Assembly: GCA_000695325.1 (NCBI GenBank)
Contig: AVPN01000194.1
Location: 30,489-57,335, forward strand
Direction: 5' to 3'
Length of the DNA: 26,847 nucleotides
Source of the DNA: Pleurobrachia bachei
Lineage: Eukaryota > Ctenophora > Tentaculata > Cydippida > Pleurobrachiidae
Shown here in pieces: positions 25,301 through 26,847 of this stretch. The position numbers and the translations under genes are program-made. The notes under the pieces were generated by a model. That model did not search any database and was not told the DNA's origin. It saw nothing but the letters and a program-made list of their open reading frames with translations. Within the stretch, counting starts at the first letter, position 1. Every line of letters starts with the position of its first letter.

Positions 25301-26660
25301 GAGGGTATGGAGGTACAGGGATCTGTGTCCCGGGTTGTTCTTAGAGGAGCTACTGTTTTTATTGATGGCAAGGTAAATATTTCACTCAGTATCGTAACGA
25401 TCTTGATGAATTATGAGTGCCGACTGACGACTGCCTAACAGTTTATGTTTCCAGAATCCAGATATGGACAACAAATTTTTGTACTGCTTGACCCTCTCTC
25501 TTCAATAAAAAGGGTTCGAAATTAACCTTACTTGCATTCTTTGCAGGTTTTGGCTGAACCTGGGTTTGGTCAAAATGTTCGGGACGTTCCCACTCCCACA
25601 GCTCCTCCTGCTGAGTCTCTGACCGAGTCACTCCCTCTCTCCAGGTCCAAATAGTCATTGCTCTCGAAGTGGCATCTGGGTATGTAACCTTGTTAACAGT
25701 CATTCTGAATACCTGACGATTGCTGTGATTTTGCATGAACCTTGAGTAGCGACAAAATCCGTGTTTCTGCATCTTTGTGAAAAAATAGTTTACAATTAGT
25801 TTCTGTTTTCTTCGGGTCGGATGTGCCTACCGTCCAACACCAAAATGTAAAATATGTAGCTGGCAGAGAATGTAGTGGCCAAAGGGGTAAATGTAGCTGT
25901 GCAGGTGGTCACTTATCAGGATCTTAGAAAGGGTTAACTTCTTTCACTTATCCTATTGTTTGTTTGTTATCTTCTTCTCTTGTCCGTATCTCCATGTGGC
26001 TGATCCCCCCCACCGCAGAATATCAGAAGACCACCACCACTACTGCCCAGCCTGGAACCGTGGGTGGTATGGTAGGTGCTGTTGCTGCTGCTGCTGTAAT
26101 GACATCTTCCCCCCTGAAACAACACCTCACTCTACCCGCCTCTCCTGGTAATCTCATCTTAGTTAATGTTACAATCTCTCTTTTGCTCTCTTTAGTAAAA
26201 CTAACAATCTCTCTTTCGCTCTCGTTAGCTAACGTAACAATCTCTCTCAGGTAAGGTTGGTCTACCAGCAGACGGGGAGGAGCCTCCAATGTTGCCCGTA
26301 GTACGACACAATCTGACCCGGAAACACATCCTTAGTGTCAGCCAGTTTGACAGGAAAATAGTACGTGATAACTTTGAGACAACTTTGAAACTAATGATTA
26401 TATCTATCTCTCAACCTCTCCTCCTACCACCCCTCACTTGAAATTAAAATGCAAACTAATTAACCCAGTAATTTTAATTTTTAACCCCTCCCCCCTCTTC
26501 TTTCAGTTGCACCAGATATTCACTGTTGCCAACCAGTTCAAGAGAAATCTCTATCCTGGTGGAATTCACACCTTGGCCTCAGGGTGTGTACTGGGTACCA
26601 TGTTCTTCGAACCCTCAACCCGAACCCATCTATCTTTCGTGTCCGCCATGCAACGCCTTG
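396..26660 (+). CDS. CAD: CAD trifunctional pyrimidine-synthesis protein, 42+ exons, 3' end outside window
   Basis: Makes carbamoyl phosphate from glutamine, bicarbonate and ATP, then carbamoyl aspartate, then dihydroorotate: the first three steps of UMP synthesis, in the cytosol of animals. Translated exons follow the animal CAD order GATase, CPS-A, CPS-B, MGS-like regulatory domain, dihydroorotase, linker, aspartate transcarbamylase. Single-copy exon lengths sum to about 5,990 nt (about 1,998 codons), close to the matching part of human CAD. All exon borders are GT-AG; phases fit at every junction except exon 23/24 and exon 39/40, which I could not settle by eye. The ATG at 396 has an in-frame TAG 12 nt upstream (384-386); a second in-frame Met lies 22 codons downstream, near where human CAD starts. 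Five exon groups occur twice. The gene continues past 26847. Confidence 0.96.
1531..1690 (+). repeat. 50-bp tandem repeat containing the exon 5 acceptor
   Basis: ATCTCCAGT recurs at 1531, 1581, 1631 and 1681, an exact 50-bp period. Each unit holds a CT-rich tract, the AG acceptor and the first bases of exon 5. Only the last copy leads into the real exon. Later units are closer to one another than to the first. Confidence 0.9.
1561..2756 (+). repeat. duplication 1, first copy (CAD exons 5-6)
   Basis: Holds exon 5 (1689-1890), a 651-bp intron and exon 6 (2542-2756). It matches 2761-3971 at an offset of 1202 in exon 5 and 1215 in exon 6; the difference comes from two short intron indels (10 and 3 bp). 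Exon 6 is identical in the two copies. Exon 5 differs at four bases, all synonymous. The first copy ends right at the exon 6 donor, which runs straight into the 50-bp repeat that precedes the second copy. Confidence 0.9.
2761..2890 (+). repeat. 50-bp tandem repeat before second exon 5 copy
   Basis: The same unit as at 1531-1690, with CCATCTCCAG at 2781, 2831 and 2881. The first two units carry a short piece of the exon start before returning to the CT tract. Confidence 0.9.
2761..3971 (+). repeat. duplication 1, second copy (CAD exons 5-6)
   Basis: Exon 5 copy 2891-3092 and exon 6 copy 3757-3971, with an intact acceptor and donor each. The unit begins and ends in phase 1, so an mRNA using both sets would keep the frame and repeat the amidotransferase centre. 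This copy connects to the normal intron before exon 7 (donor GTATGT), so it is the better candidate for the exon 6 to 7 splice. Confidence 0.9.
4756..4890 (+). repeat. CCACCTTCTAA repeat before the exon 8 acceptor
   Basis: Loose tandem units of 10-20 bp (CCACCTTCTAACCAC) run up to the exon 8 acceptor at 4891-4892. One inner unit reads CCACAG then GTAACC, a decoy junction. The rest of intron 7 (4375-4755) is AT-rich with no gene visible. Confidence 0.65.
4893..7105 (+). CDS. CAD: CAD exons 8-13: CPS-A synthetase, N-terminal part
   Basis: Exons: 4893-5062, 5216-5347, 5804-5924, 6271-6524, 6675-6786 and 6948-7105. This is the start of the first ATP-grasp half, which phosphorylates bicarbonate and forms carbamate. 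Exon 8 opens the synthetase with [19 protein letters not shown], the phosphate-binding glycine-rich signature. Exon 9 has [10 protein letters not shown] and exon 10 [11 protein letters not shown]. Exon 11 carries the ATP-grasp segment [11 protein letters not shown]. Exon 12 has [17 protein letters not shown] and exon 13 [14 protein letters not shown]. All closely match human CAD at the same order and spacing. Exon phases chain cleanly (0,0,1,0,1,0). The acceptor of exon 11 (6270/6271) sits at the end of an imperfect tandem repeat that holds decoy copies of the exon start. Confidence 0.95.
5157..5171. promoter_or_regulatory. RFX X-box-like palindrome in intron 8
   Basis: GTTACC-AAT-GGTAAC fits the X-box consensus GTNRCC N(0-3) RGYAAC. 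A further GGTAAC half-site follows within 25 bp. Confidence 0.4.
5348..5361. promoter_or_regulatory. RFX X-box-like site overlapping the exon 9 donor
   Basis: GTAACCATAGCAAC matches the X-box consensus and starts with the GT of the donor itself. The rest of intron 9 (5362-5803) holds a TTGGGACAT/GAGACATG repeat and a GA run, no gene. Confidence 0.35.
6062..6290 (+). repeat. imperfect repeat containing decoy exon 11 acceptors
   Basis: A unit of about 50-65 bp (ATTACCAATCCTCCCC, CCCCCAG, then CCGATCCCCAGTAT) occurs about four times. The last one is the real acceptor and start of exon 11 at 6271. The rest of intron 10 (5925-6061) is CT-rich with nothing else visible. A long open frame runs through the repeat into exon 11 but has no gene-like composition. 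Confidence 0.75.
7216..7296. promoter_or_regulatory. inverted repeat with E-box and CCAAT box in CAD intron 13
   Basis: A perfect 12-bp inverted repeat (GAACCGACCGAA at 7216-7227, its complement at 7285-7296) encloses the palindrome GTCACGTGAC (7241-7250), a full CACGTG E-box, and CTGATTGGTT (7265-7274), which on the minus strand reads the NF-Y consensus AACCAATCAG. E-boxes control human CAD through Myc/USF near its promoter; a regulatory role here, for CAD or the nearby GPCR, is inference. Nothing else is visible in 7106-7566. Confidence 0.4.
7567..8852 (-). CDS. class A (rhodopsin-like) G-protein-coupled receptor, antisense in CAD intron 13
   Basis: Three exons on the minus strand: 8852-8695, 8578-8437 and 8289-7567, GT-AG borders, phases 2 then 0, giving 340 residues. 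An N-terminal MNLT offers an N-glycosylation site. Seven hydrophobic segments can be traced. Class A landmarks: Asn31 in TM1 (GIPSN), Asp63 in TM2 (AIVD), Cys92 at the top of TM3 with Arg117 exactly 25 residues later, and NPLVY (313-317) in TM7 followed by a basic tail. The TM3 end reads Ser-Ile-Ser-Arg instead of Asp-Arg-Tyr, a common change in orphan receptors of early animals. The first-exon border was chosen because it restores the Cys-to-Arg spacing. Ligand unknown. ATTAAA on the minus strand at 7550-7555 could be the polyadenylation signal. It lies wholly within an intron of CAD. Confidence 0.85.
9201..9266. repeat. two tandem imperfect palindromes
   Basis: CAACAATAAGCATATTTATG then AGCTTTGTTG (9201-9230) recurs at 9237-9266 with one change. 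Each unit is nearly self-complementary. The rest of 8853-9200, upstream of the GPCR start, shows no gene; a minus-strand TATATA (about 8918) might be its TATA box. Confidence 0.7.
9313..9518. repeat. array of consecutive hairpins with a conserved loop
   Basis: Hairpins at 9313-9336 (perfect 10-bp stem, loop GACA), 9346-9375 (7-bp outer stem), two small ones within 9386-9412, then 9417-9447, 9452-9482 and 9486-9518. The last three have 10-11 bp stems of unrelated sequence but the same 11-nt loop GACCGNAGGGA, with N being C, T or A. One G-T wobble is present in the second of these and two in the third. No protein-coding pattern. Function unknown; could be a structured RNA or a mobile repeat. 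Confidence 0.85.
10064..10145 (+). repeat. five tandem copies of GGGTGCCACCTGT
   Basis: Units of 16-19 bp with a constant 13-bp core (one G to A change in the third) and variable T-rich tails. The flanks 9519-10063 and 10146-10886 lie deep in intron 13, are AT-rich with short GA runs, and show no gene I can support. Confidence 0.85.
10887..12006. mobile_element. foldback (long inverted repeat) DNA element, about 1.1 kb
   Basis: Ends in TAGTTAGGGG (10887-10896) and CCCCTAACTA (11997-12006). The left arm (about 10938-11215) and right arm (about 11745-11963) are inverted copies over more than 200 bp, including the block GTGCAACATGTTCATTTCC. The middle contains further inverted and repeated pieces, for example GGTGCCATTTTGTA against its complement. 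No transposase open frame, so it is non-autonomous. It sits just upstream of the exon 14 intron border. Confidence 0.8.
12004..13139 (+). repeat. duplication 2, first copy (CAD exons 14-17)
   Basis: 1136 bp matching 13592-14727 at a constant offset of 1588. I saw one mismatch (about 13072 against 14660, G/T), in the intron after exon 17. The left border falls at the right terminus of a foldback element (10887-12006). The right border is followed by hairpin-rich spacer DNA. Confidence 0.92.
12108..14896 (+). CDS. CAD: CAD exons 14-18: CPS-A synthetase, C-terminal part
   Basis: Exons: 12108-12239 (14), 12393-12494 (15), 12639-12821 (16), 12924-13031 (17) and 14794-14896 (18). Exon 14 continues exon 13 in phase 0 across a 5 kb intron and encodes [19 protein letters not shown], the metal-binding Glu/Asn segment of ATP-grasp. 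Exon 15 has [13 protein letters not shown], exon 16 [18 protein letters not shown], exon 17 the helical [10 protein letters not shown] and exon 18 LGFSDKQIA. Exons 14-17 recur as 13696-13827, 13981-14082, 14227-14409 and 14512-14619, identical in coding sequence. The set is phase 0 at both ends, so using one set or both keeps the frame; only one set matches the length of other CAD proteins. Exon 18 is single copy. Confidence 0.93.
13140..13591. repeat. hairpin-rich spacer between the two copies of exons 14-17
   Basis: An 84-bp direct repeat (13219-13302 and 13376-13459) ends in the GGGGGC-TTC-GCCCCC-type hairpin. Other hairpins: 13159-13179 (8-bp stem, loop CGAAG), 13459-13478 (8-bp stem, loop ACCC) and 13539-13553 (6-bp stem, loop TTC). 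No coding potential. Looks like one or two mobile repeats inserted at the duplication border. Confidence 0.75.
13592..14727 (+). repeat. duplication 2, second copy (CAD exons 14-17)
   Basis: Exons at 13696-13827, 13981-14082, 14227-14409 and 14512-14619, all with intact splice sites. This copy runs on to exon 18, so it holds the natural exon 17 to 18 intron, while the first copy holds the natural link back to exon 13 through the long intron. Phase 0 at both ends. Confidence 0.92.
14903..15990 (+). repeat. duplication 3, first copy (CAD exons 19-22)
   Basis: Matches 16615 to about 17702 at a constant offset of 1712, with no mismatch that I saw in exons or introns apart from positions 14932-14981. 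There the 50 aligned bases are the complement of 16644-16693. The right end merges into the 33-35 bp donor minisatellite. Confidence 0.92.
15084..19474 (+). CDS. CAD: CAD exons 19-27: CPS-B synthetase half
   Basis: Exons: 15084-15230 (19), 15384-15481 (20), 15581-15679 (21), 15780-15931 (22), 18065-18229 (23), 18370-18443 (24), 18563-18679 (25), 18853-19128 (26) and 19292-19474 (27). This second ATP-grasp half phosphorylates carbamate to carbamoyl phosphate. Landmarks: [95 protein letters not shown] and [20 protein letters not shown]. Exons 19-22 recur at 16796-16942, 17096-17193, 17293-17391 and 17492-17643. Exon 22 ends in phase 2 while exon 19 needs phase 1, so joining 22 to the second 19 shifts frame and soon hits a stop. 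One junction is unresolved: exon 23 leaves two bases (donor 18230) but exon 24 needs one. Confidence 0.93.
15231..15360 (+). repeat. GGTGTAACTA-type repeat in intron 19 (second copy near 16943-17072)
   Basis: About ten degenerate 10-15 bp units (TAGGTGTAACTA) fill the intron after exon 19. The first overlaps the donor itself (GGTAGGTGTAACC), so the array again grows out of a splice donor. Duplicated along with exons 19-22. Confidence 0.75.
15932..16372 (+). repeat. minisatellite of 13 units, each with a 5' splice donor
   Basis: Six 35-bp units (15932-16141) followed by seven 33-bp units (16142-16372), nearly perfect; the two lengths differ by one AG in the AGAGAG run. Each unit ends AACAG and the next begins GTGAGA, which copies the end of exon 22 (GAGAACAG) and its donor. 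The real donor is the first one, at 15932. Confidence 0.95.
16505..16612. mobile_element. Tc1/pogo-type miniature element, right part
   Basis: Contains repeated ATTTAGTGCCCA blocks and ends GGGGTCCGACTG followed by TA, the inverse of the CAGTCGGACCCC start seen at 22012. The left terminus is not visible. Family assignment rests on the terminal motif and TA target only. Confidence 0.6.
16615..17695 (+). repeat. duplication 3, second copy (CAD exons 19-22)
   Basis: Exons at 16796-16942, 17096-17193, 17293-17391 and 17492-17643. Preceded directly by the right end of a Tc1/pogo-like element (to 16612). Continues into a shorter, more degraded minisatellite and on to exon 23, so exon 22 here is the likely partner of exon 23. 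Confidence 0.92.
17644..18050 (+). repeat. degraded copy of the donor minisatellite after second exon 22
   Basis: About nine or ten units of the same 33-35 bp family, with substitutions and small insertions, starting at the exon 22 copy donor (17644) and ending shortly before the exon 23 acceptor (18063-18064). Confidence 0.85.
18279..18295 (+). CDS. CAD: possible 17-nt microexon between CAD exons 23 and 24
   Basis: Exon 23 ends two bases into a codon and exon 24 starts two bases before a codon boundary, so they cannot be joined directly. A 17-nt piece bounded by AG (18277-18278) and GT (18296-18297) repairs the phase and gives 7 residues (KERKEEK) between His and Tyr-Leu. That is the same length as the human segment between the equivalent Tyr and Phe-Leu. 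The splice sites are weak and the sequence is purine-rich, so this is an inference from phase and length only. A sequence error near the run of ten G at 18340-18349 is another explanation. Confidence 0.3.
18460..18498. promoter_or_regulatory. two perfect X-box palindromes in intron 24
   Basis: GTTACCATGGTAAC at 18460-18473 and again at 18485-18498, 25 bp apart. Both are perfect 14-bp palindromes and match the RFX consensus. They may be functional sites or a palindromic repeat. Confidence 0.5.
18966..19720 (+). repeat. duplication 4, first copy (CAD exons 26 part, 27, 28)
   Basis: Matches 20062-20816 at a constant offset of 1096. The 3' part of exon 26 and both introns are identical in the two copies. 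Exon 27 differs at eight sites, all synonymous. Exon 28 differs at two synonymous sites and one that changes Ala to Ser. Sequence diverges soon after the exon 28 donor. Confidence 0.92.
19434..21388 (+). CDS. CAD: CAD exons 27 (end) to 30: MGS-like allosteric domain
   Basis: Exons: end of 27 (to 19474), 28 at 19616-19720 (second copy 20712-20816), 29 at 20945-21062 and 30 at 21258-21388. In animal CAD this domain binds UTP and PRPP to set synthetase activity. It begins with [11 protein letters not shown] and continues [13 protein letters not shown], then [16 protein letters not shown] in exon 28, ITSVSWPF and FDLVINLPM in exon 29, and [19 protein letters not shown] in exon 30. All of these have clear counterparts in human CAD. 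Exon 27 also occurs twice (second copy 20388-20570). The exon 28 copies end in Ile-Ala or Ile-Ser before the same GTTAGT donor. Confidence 0.9.
19818..20061 (+). mobile_element. fragment of the same foldback element family
   Basis: Shares GCCGGAATTAAGTCTCTAT, TCATCTGGTTAATTGG and the GGGCACTAAA block with the left arm of the element at 10887-12006. It is cut off exactly where the truncated exon 26 copy begins, so it marks the duplication junction. Confidence 0.75.
20062..20816 (+). repeat. duplication 4, second copy; exon 26 truncated at 5' end
   Basis: Starts inside exon 26, lacking its first 113 nt and its acceptor, directly after a fragment of the foldback element found at 10887-12006. 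Exons 27 and 28 copies (20388-20570, 20712-20816) are intact and lead on to exon 29, so they are the likely partners of exon 29. The truncated exon 26 copy (20062-20224) could only be used through a cryptic acceptor such as the AATTAG just before it. Confidence 0.92.
21600..25372 (+). CDS. CAD: CAD exons 31-38: dihydroorotase domain
   Basis: Exons: 21600-21765, 21889-21986, 22198-22353, 22547-22712, 22839-22997, 24614-24729, 24942-25049 and 25265-25372. Zinc amidohydrolase that cyclises carbamoyl aspartate to dihydroorotate. Zinc and catalytic positions known from human CAD are all present: His-x-His in IDVHVHLR (exon 31), the bridging carbamylated Lys in ALKMYL (exon 33), His in IHAEQAA and VHICHV (exon 34), and the catalytic Asp in FATDHAPH, which spans exons 35 and 36. 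[11 protein letters not shown] and [12 protein letters not shown] also match. The domain therefore looks active, as in animals and unlike the dead DHO-like domain of fungal homologues. Exons 34 and 35 recur at 23867-24032 and 24159-24292, where the second exon 35 runs into a stop. Confidence 0.94.
21810..21880 (+). repeat. GGTTACCATAGTTACCAT repeat before the exon 32 acceptor
   Basis: Five or so direct GTTACCAT half-sites with 6- to 18-bp spacing fill intron 31. They share the X-box half-site but lack the inverted partner. Confidence 0.6.
22012..22135. mobile_element. Tc1/pogo-type miniature element, left part
   Basis: Starts after TA with CAGTCGGACCCCGATTTAGT and carries internal inverted ACTAAATCGGGG copies. 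Shares the GACATCCTCGGGGG-AAAGGG segment, in opposite orientation, with 16505-16612. The right terminus is missing. Lies in intron 32. Confidence 0.65.
22392..22430 (+). repeat. second copy of the end of exon 33 with its donor
   Basis: The last 35 or so bases of exon 33 (GATGATAATA to CACCTCAAG) recur imperfectly about 73 bp downstream, again followed by GT (22427). A partial tandem duplication across the exon 33 donor; the real donor is 22354. Confidence 0.75.
22534..22971 (+). repeat. duplication 5, first copy (CAD exons 34-35)
   Basis: 438 bp matching 23854-24291 at a constant offset of 1320, no mismatch seen. This copy contains the complete exon 35, including the catalytic Asp, which lies beyond the duplicated part. 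Confidence 0.92.
23045..23631 (-). CDS. C-terminal exons of an unidentified coiled-coil protein, antisense within CAD
   Basis: Two minus-strand pieces splice in frame: 23631-23469 (acceptor CTGCAG, donor GAG|GTTAGT) and 23296-23045 (acceptor TTCAG), ending in TAA at 23047-23045. The joined product runs about 137 residues. It starts with [15 protein letters not shown], then a charged stretch, then a long heptad-like helix across the junction (from [16 protein letters not shown] into [10 protein letters not shown] and [16 protein letters not shown]), and ends in a basic Pro-rich tail. The heptad continuing smoothly over the splice is the main support. No start codon or upstream exon is visible, so it may be a fragment carried in with the neighbouring duplication. 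I do not recognise the family. A 76-bp transposon-like element (23320-23395) lies in its intron. Confidence 0.45.
23320..23395. mobile_element. complete 76-bp TA-flanked miniature element
   Basis: CAGTCAGAC at the left and GTCCGACTG at the right, flanked by TA on both sides. The interior is a near palindrome around CCAAAATCCTTTCCCCGAG. Same terminal motif as the two larger fragments; it sits in the intron of the antisense coiled-coil gene. Confidence 0.7.
23854..24291 (+). pseudogene. duplication 5, second copy: broken CAD exons 34-35
   Basis: Exon 34 copy (23867-24032) is intact, but exon 35 copy (from 24159) diverges after the shared GGAGTA and reads a TAG at 24290-24292, losing the Tyr-Ile-Asp and catalytic Asp part. 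A joined 35 to second 34 would also be out of frame. This copy therefore cannot serve in a normal CAD mRNA and looks like a dead fragment or an assembly leftover. Confidence 0.85.
24516..24529. promoter_or_regulatory. perfect X-box palindrome between the duplicated exon 35 and exon 36
   Basis: GTTGCCATGGCAAC is the textbook symmetric RFX site. It lies in 24292-24613, a stretch that otherwise holds small hairpins (for example GCACCCA-T-TGGGTGC near 24424) and no gene. Confidence 0.5.
24876..24905 (+). repeat. partial copy of the start of exon 37 inside the preceding intron
   Basis: CGGACATAACAAACCGTCT at about 24878 repeats the first bases of exon 37 (24942) with few changes but lacks an AG in front, so it is not a usable acceptor. 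Confidence 0.65.
25547..26147 (+). CDS. CAD: CAD exons 39-40: DHO-ATCase linker
   Basis: Exon 39 (25547-25644) encodes [15 protein letters not shown] and a Pro/Ser/Thr-rich tail, matching the end of the human dihydroorotase domain. Exon 40 (about 26019-26147) reads Thr-, Ala- and Gly-rich in the frame that joins exon 41 correctly. In human CAD this linker is flexible and phosphorylated; its sequence is poorly conserved, so only the frame supports exon 40. Exon 39 leaves two bases at its only good donor while exon 40 needs one, so a small exon or a different border is missing between 25645 and 26018. That 374-bp stretch shows nothing else I recognise. Confidence 0.6.
26155..26250 (+). repeat. 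CAATCTCTCT / GTTAGTTAA repeat before the exon 41 acceptor
   Basis: Two to three units of about 36-42 bp. Read on the opposite strand they resemble the intron 22 minisatellite (GAGATTGTTAC and AGAGAGAG blocks), so the same repeat family appears inverted at a 3' splice site here and forward at a 5' splice site there. Confidence 0.5.
26251..26660 (+). CDS. CAD: CAD exons 41-42: start of aspartate transcarbamylase domain (partial)
   Basis: Exon 41 (26251-26360) encodes the domain entry [13 protein letters not shown]. Exon 42 (26507-26660) encodes [12 protein letters not shown] and the carbamoyl-phosphate-binding loop [12 protein letters not shown]. The Ser-Thr-Arg-Thr core is the classic transcarbamylase signature, and here the preceding residues are Glu-Pro as in bacterial PyrB rather than Glu-Val as in human CAD. 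The exon ends after AMQRLG in phase 1. The next exon should begin Gly-Gly-x-Val, but the window ends in a tandem repeat of that acceptor, so the true next exon is not visible. Confidence 0.93.
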
Positions 26661-26739
26661 GTTAGTTTATATATTTAAATAGTAAGAAAAGTAATTATTT
26701 GAACATATATTATTGTGGATAAAGTCCTTCGCAATCGTG

Positions 26740-26847
26740 TACACCCCCTTCCCCATTCTAGGTGGGACCGTTATTAACCCCTTCCCCATTCTAGGTGGGA
26801 CCGTTATTAACCCCTCCCCCATCTAGGTGGTACCGCTAATACCCCCC
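26740..26847 (+). repeat. 33-bp tandem repeat of an acceptor plus presumed exon 43 start
   Basis: CTAGGTGGGACCGTTATT (third unit altered) occurs with junctions at 26761/26762, 26794/26795 and 26826/26827. Reading after each AG gives Gly-Thr, which fits the expected Gly-Gly-x-Val after exon 42, but none continues as transcarbamylase. The true exon must follow outside the window. Confidence 0.75.

Noticed and set aside
25505-25525. GGTTCGAAATT as a tRNA B box
   Set aside because: No matching A box or cloverleaf nearby; it lies just before the exon 39 acceptor.

Overview
This is eukaryotic, and almost certainly animal, genomic DNA. One very large gene dominates it: the + strand CAD gene, encoding the trifunctional pyrimidine enzyme (glutamine-dependent carbamoyl-phosphate synthetase II, dihydroorotase and aspartate transcarbamylase). 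I could trace 42 coding exons with GT-AG borders and compatible phases, from an ATG at 396 to 26660. They encode about 2,000 residues. The last roughly 230 residues of the aspartate transcarbamylase domain lie beyond the right edge. The GATase-CPS-DHO-ATC order with an intact DHO active site fits metazoan CAD. The short introns, the nested class A GPCR and the many small DNA-transposon-like repeats suggest an early-branching animal (sponge, cnidarian or placozoan); I cannot name a species.

Layout: 1-395 upstream; 396-4374 GATase domain; 4893-14896 CPS-A half, interrupted by a 5 kb intron (7106-12107) that holds an antisense GPCR gene (8852 to 7567), a hairpin array and a foldback transposon; 15084-19474 CPS-B half; 19434-21388 regulatory MGS-like domain; 21600-25372 dihydroorotase; 25547-26147 linker; 26251-26660 start of ATCase. 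A second antisense coding segment with a coiled coil sits in the DHO part (23631 to 23045).

Five separate stretches of the CAD gene are present twice as local direct repeats: exons 5-6, 14-17, 19-22, 26(part)-28 and 34-35. Two of these duplications (19-22 and 34-35) would break the reading frame if both copies were spliced in, so both copies cannot be in one mRNA. They may be mis-joined haplotypes in an assembly, recent local duplications, or in some cases alternative exons. In the exon 27-28 pair nearly all differences are synonymous exon changes, while the introns between are identical.

The oddest observation: inside the 19-22 duplication, which otherwise matches base for base, 50 aligned bases (14932-14981 against 16644-16693) are exact base complements in the same order, not reversed. 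No ordinary DNA process makes that. Other notable structure: small tandem repeats that straddle CAD splice junctions, including 13 consecutive copies of an exon-22-like donor; a run of hairpins with a shared 11-nt loop and unrelated stems; and intronic sites matching the RFX X-box consensus.
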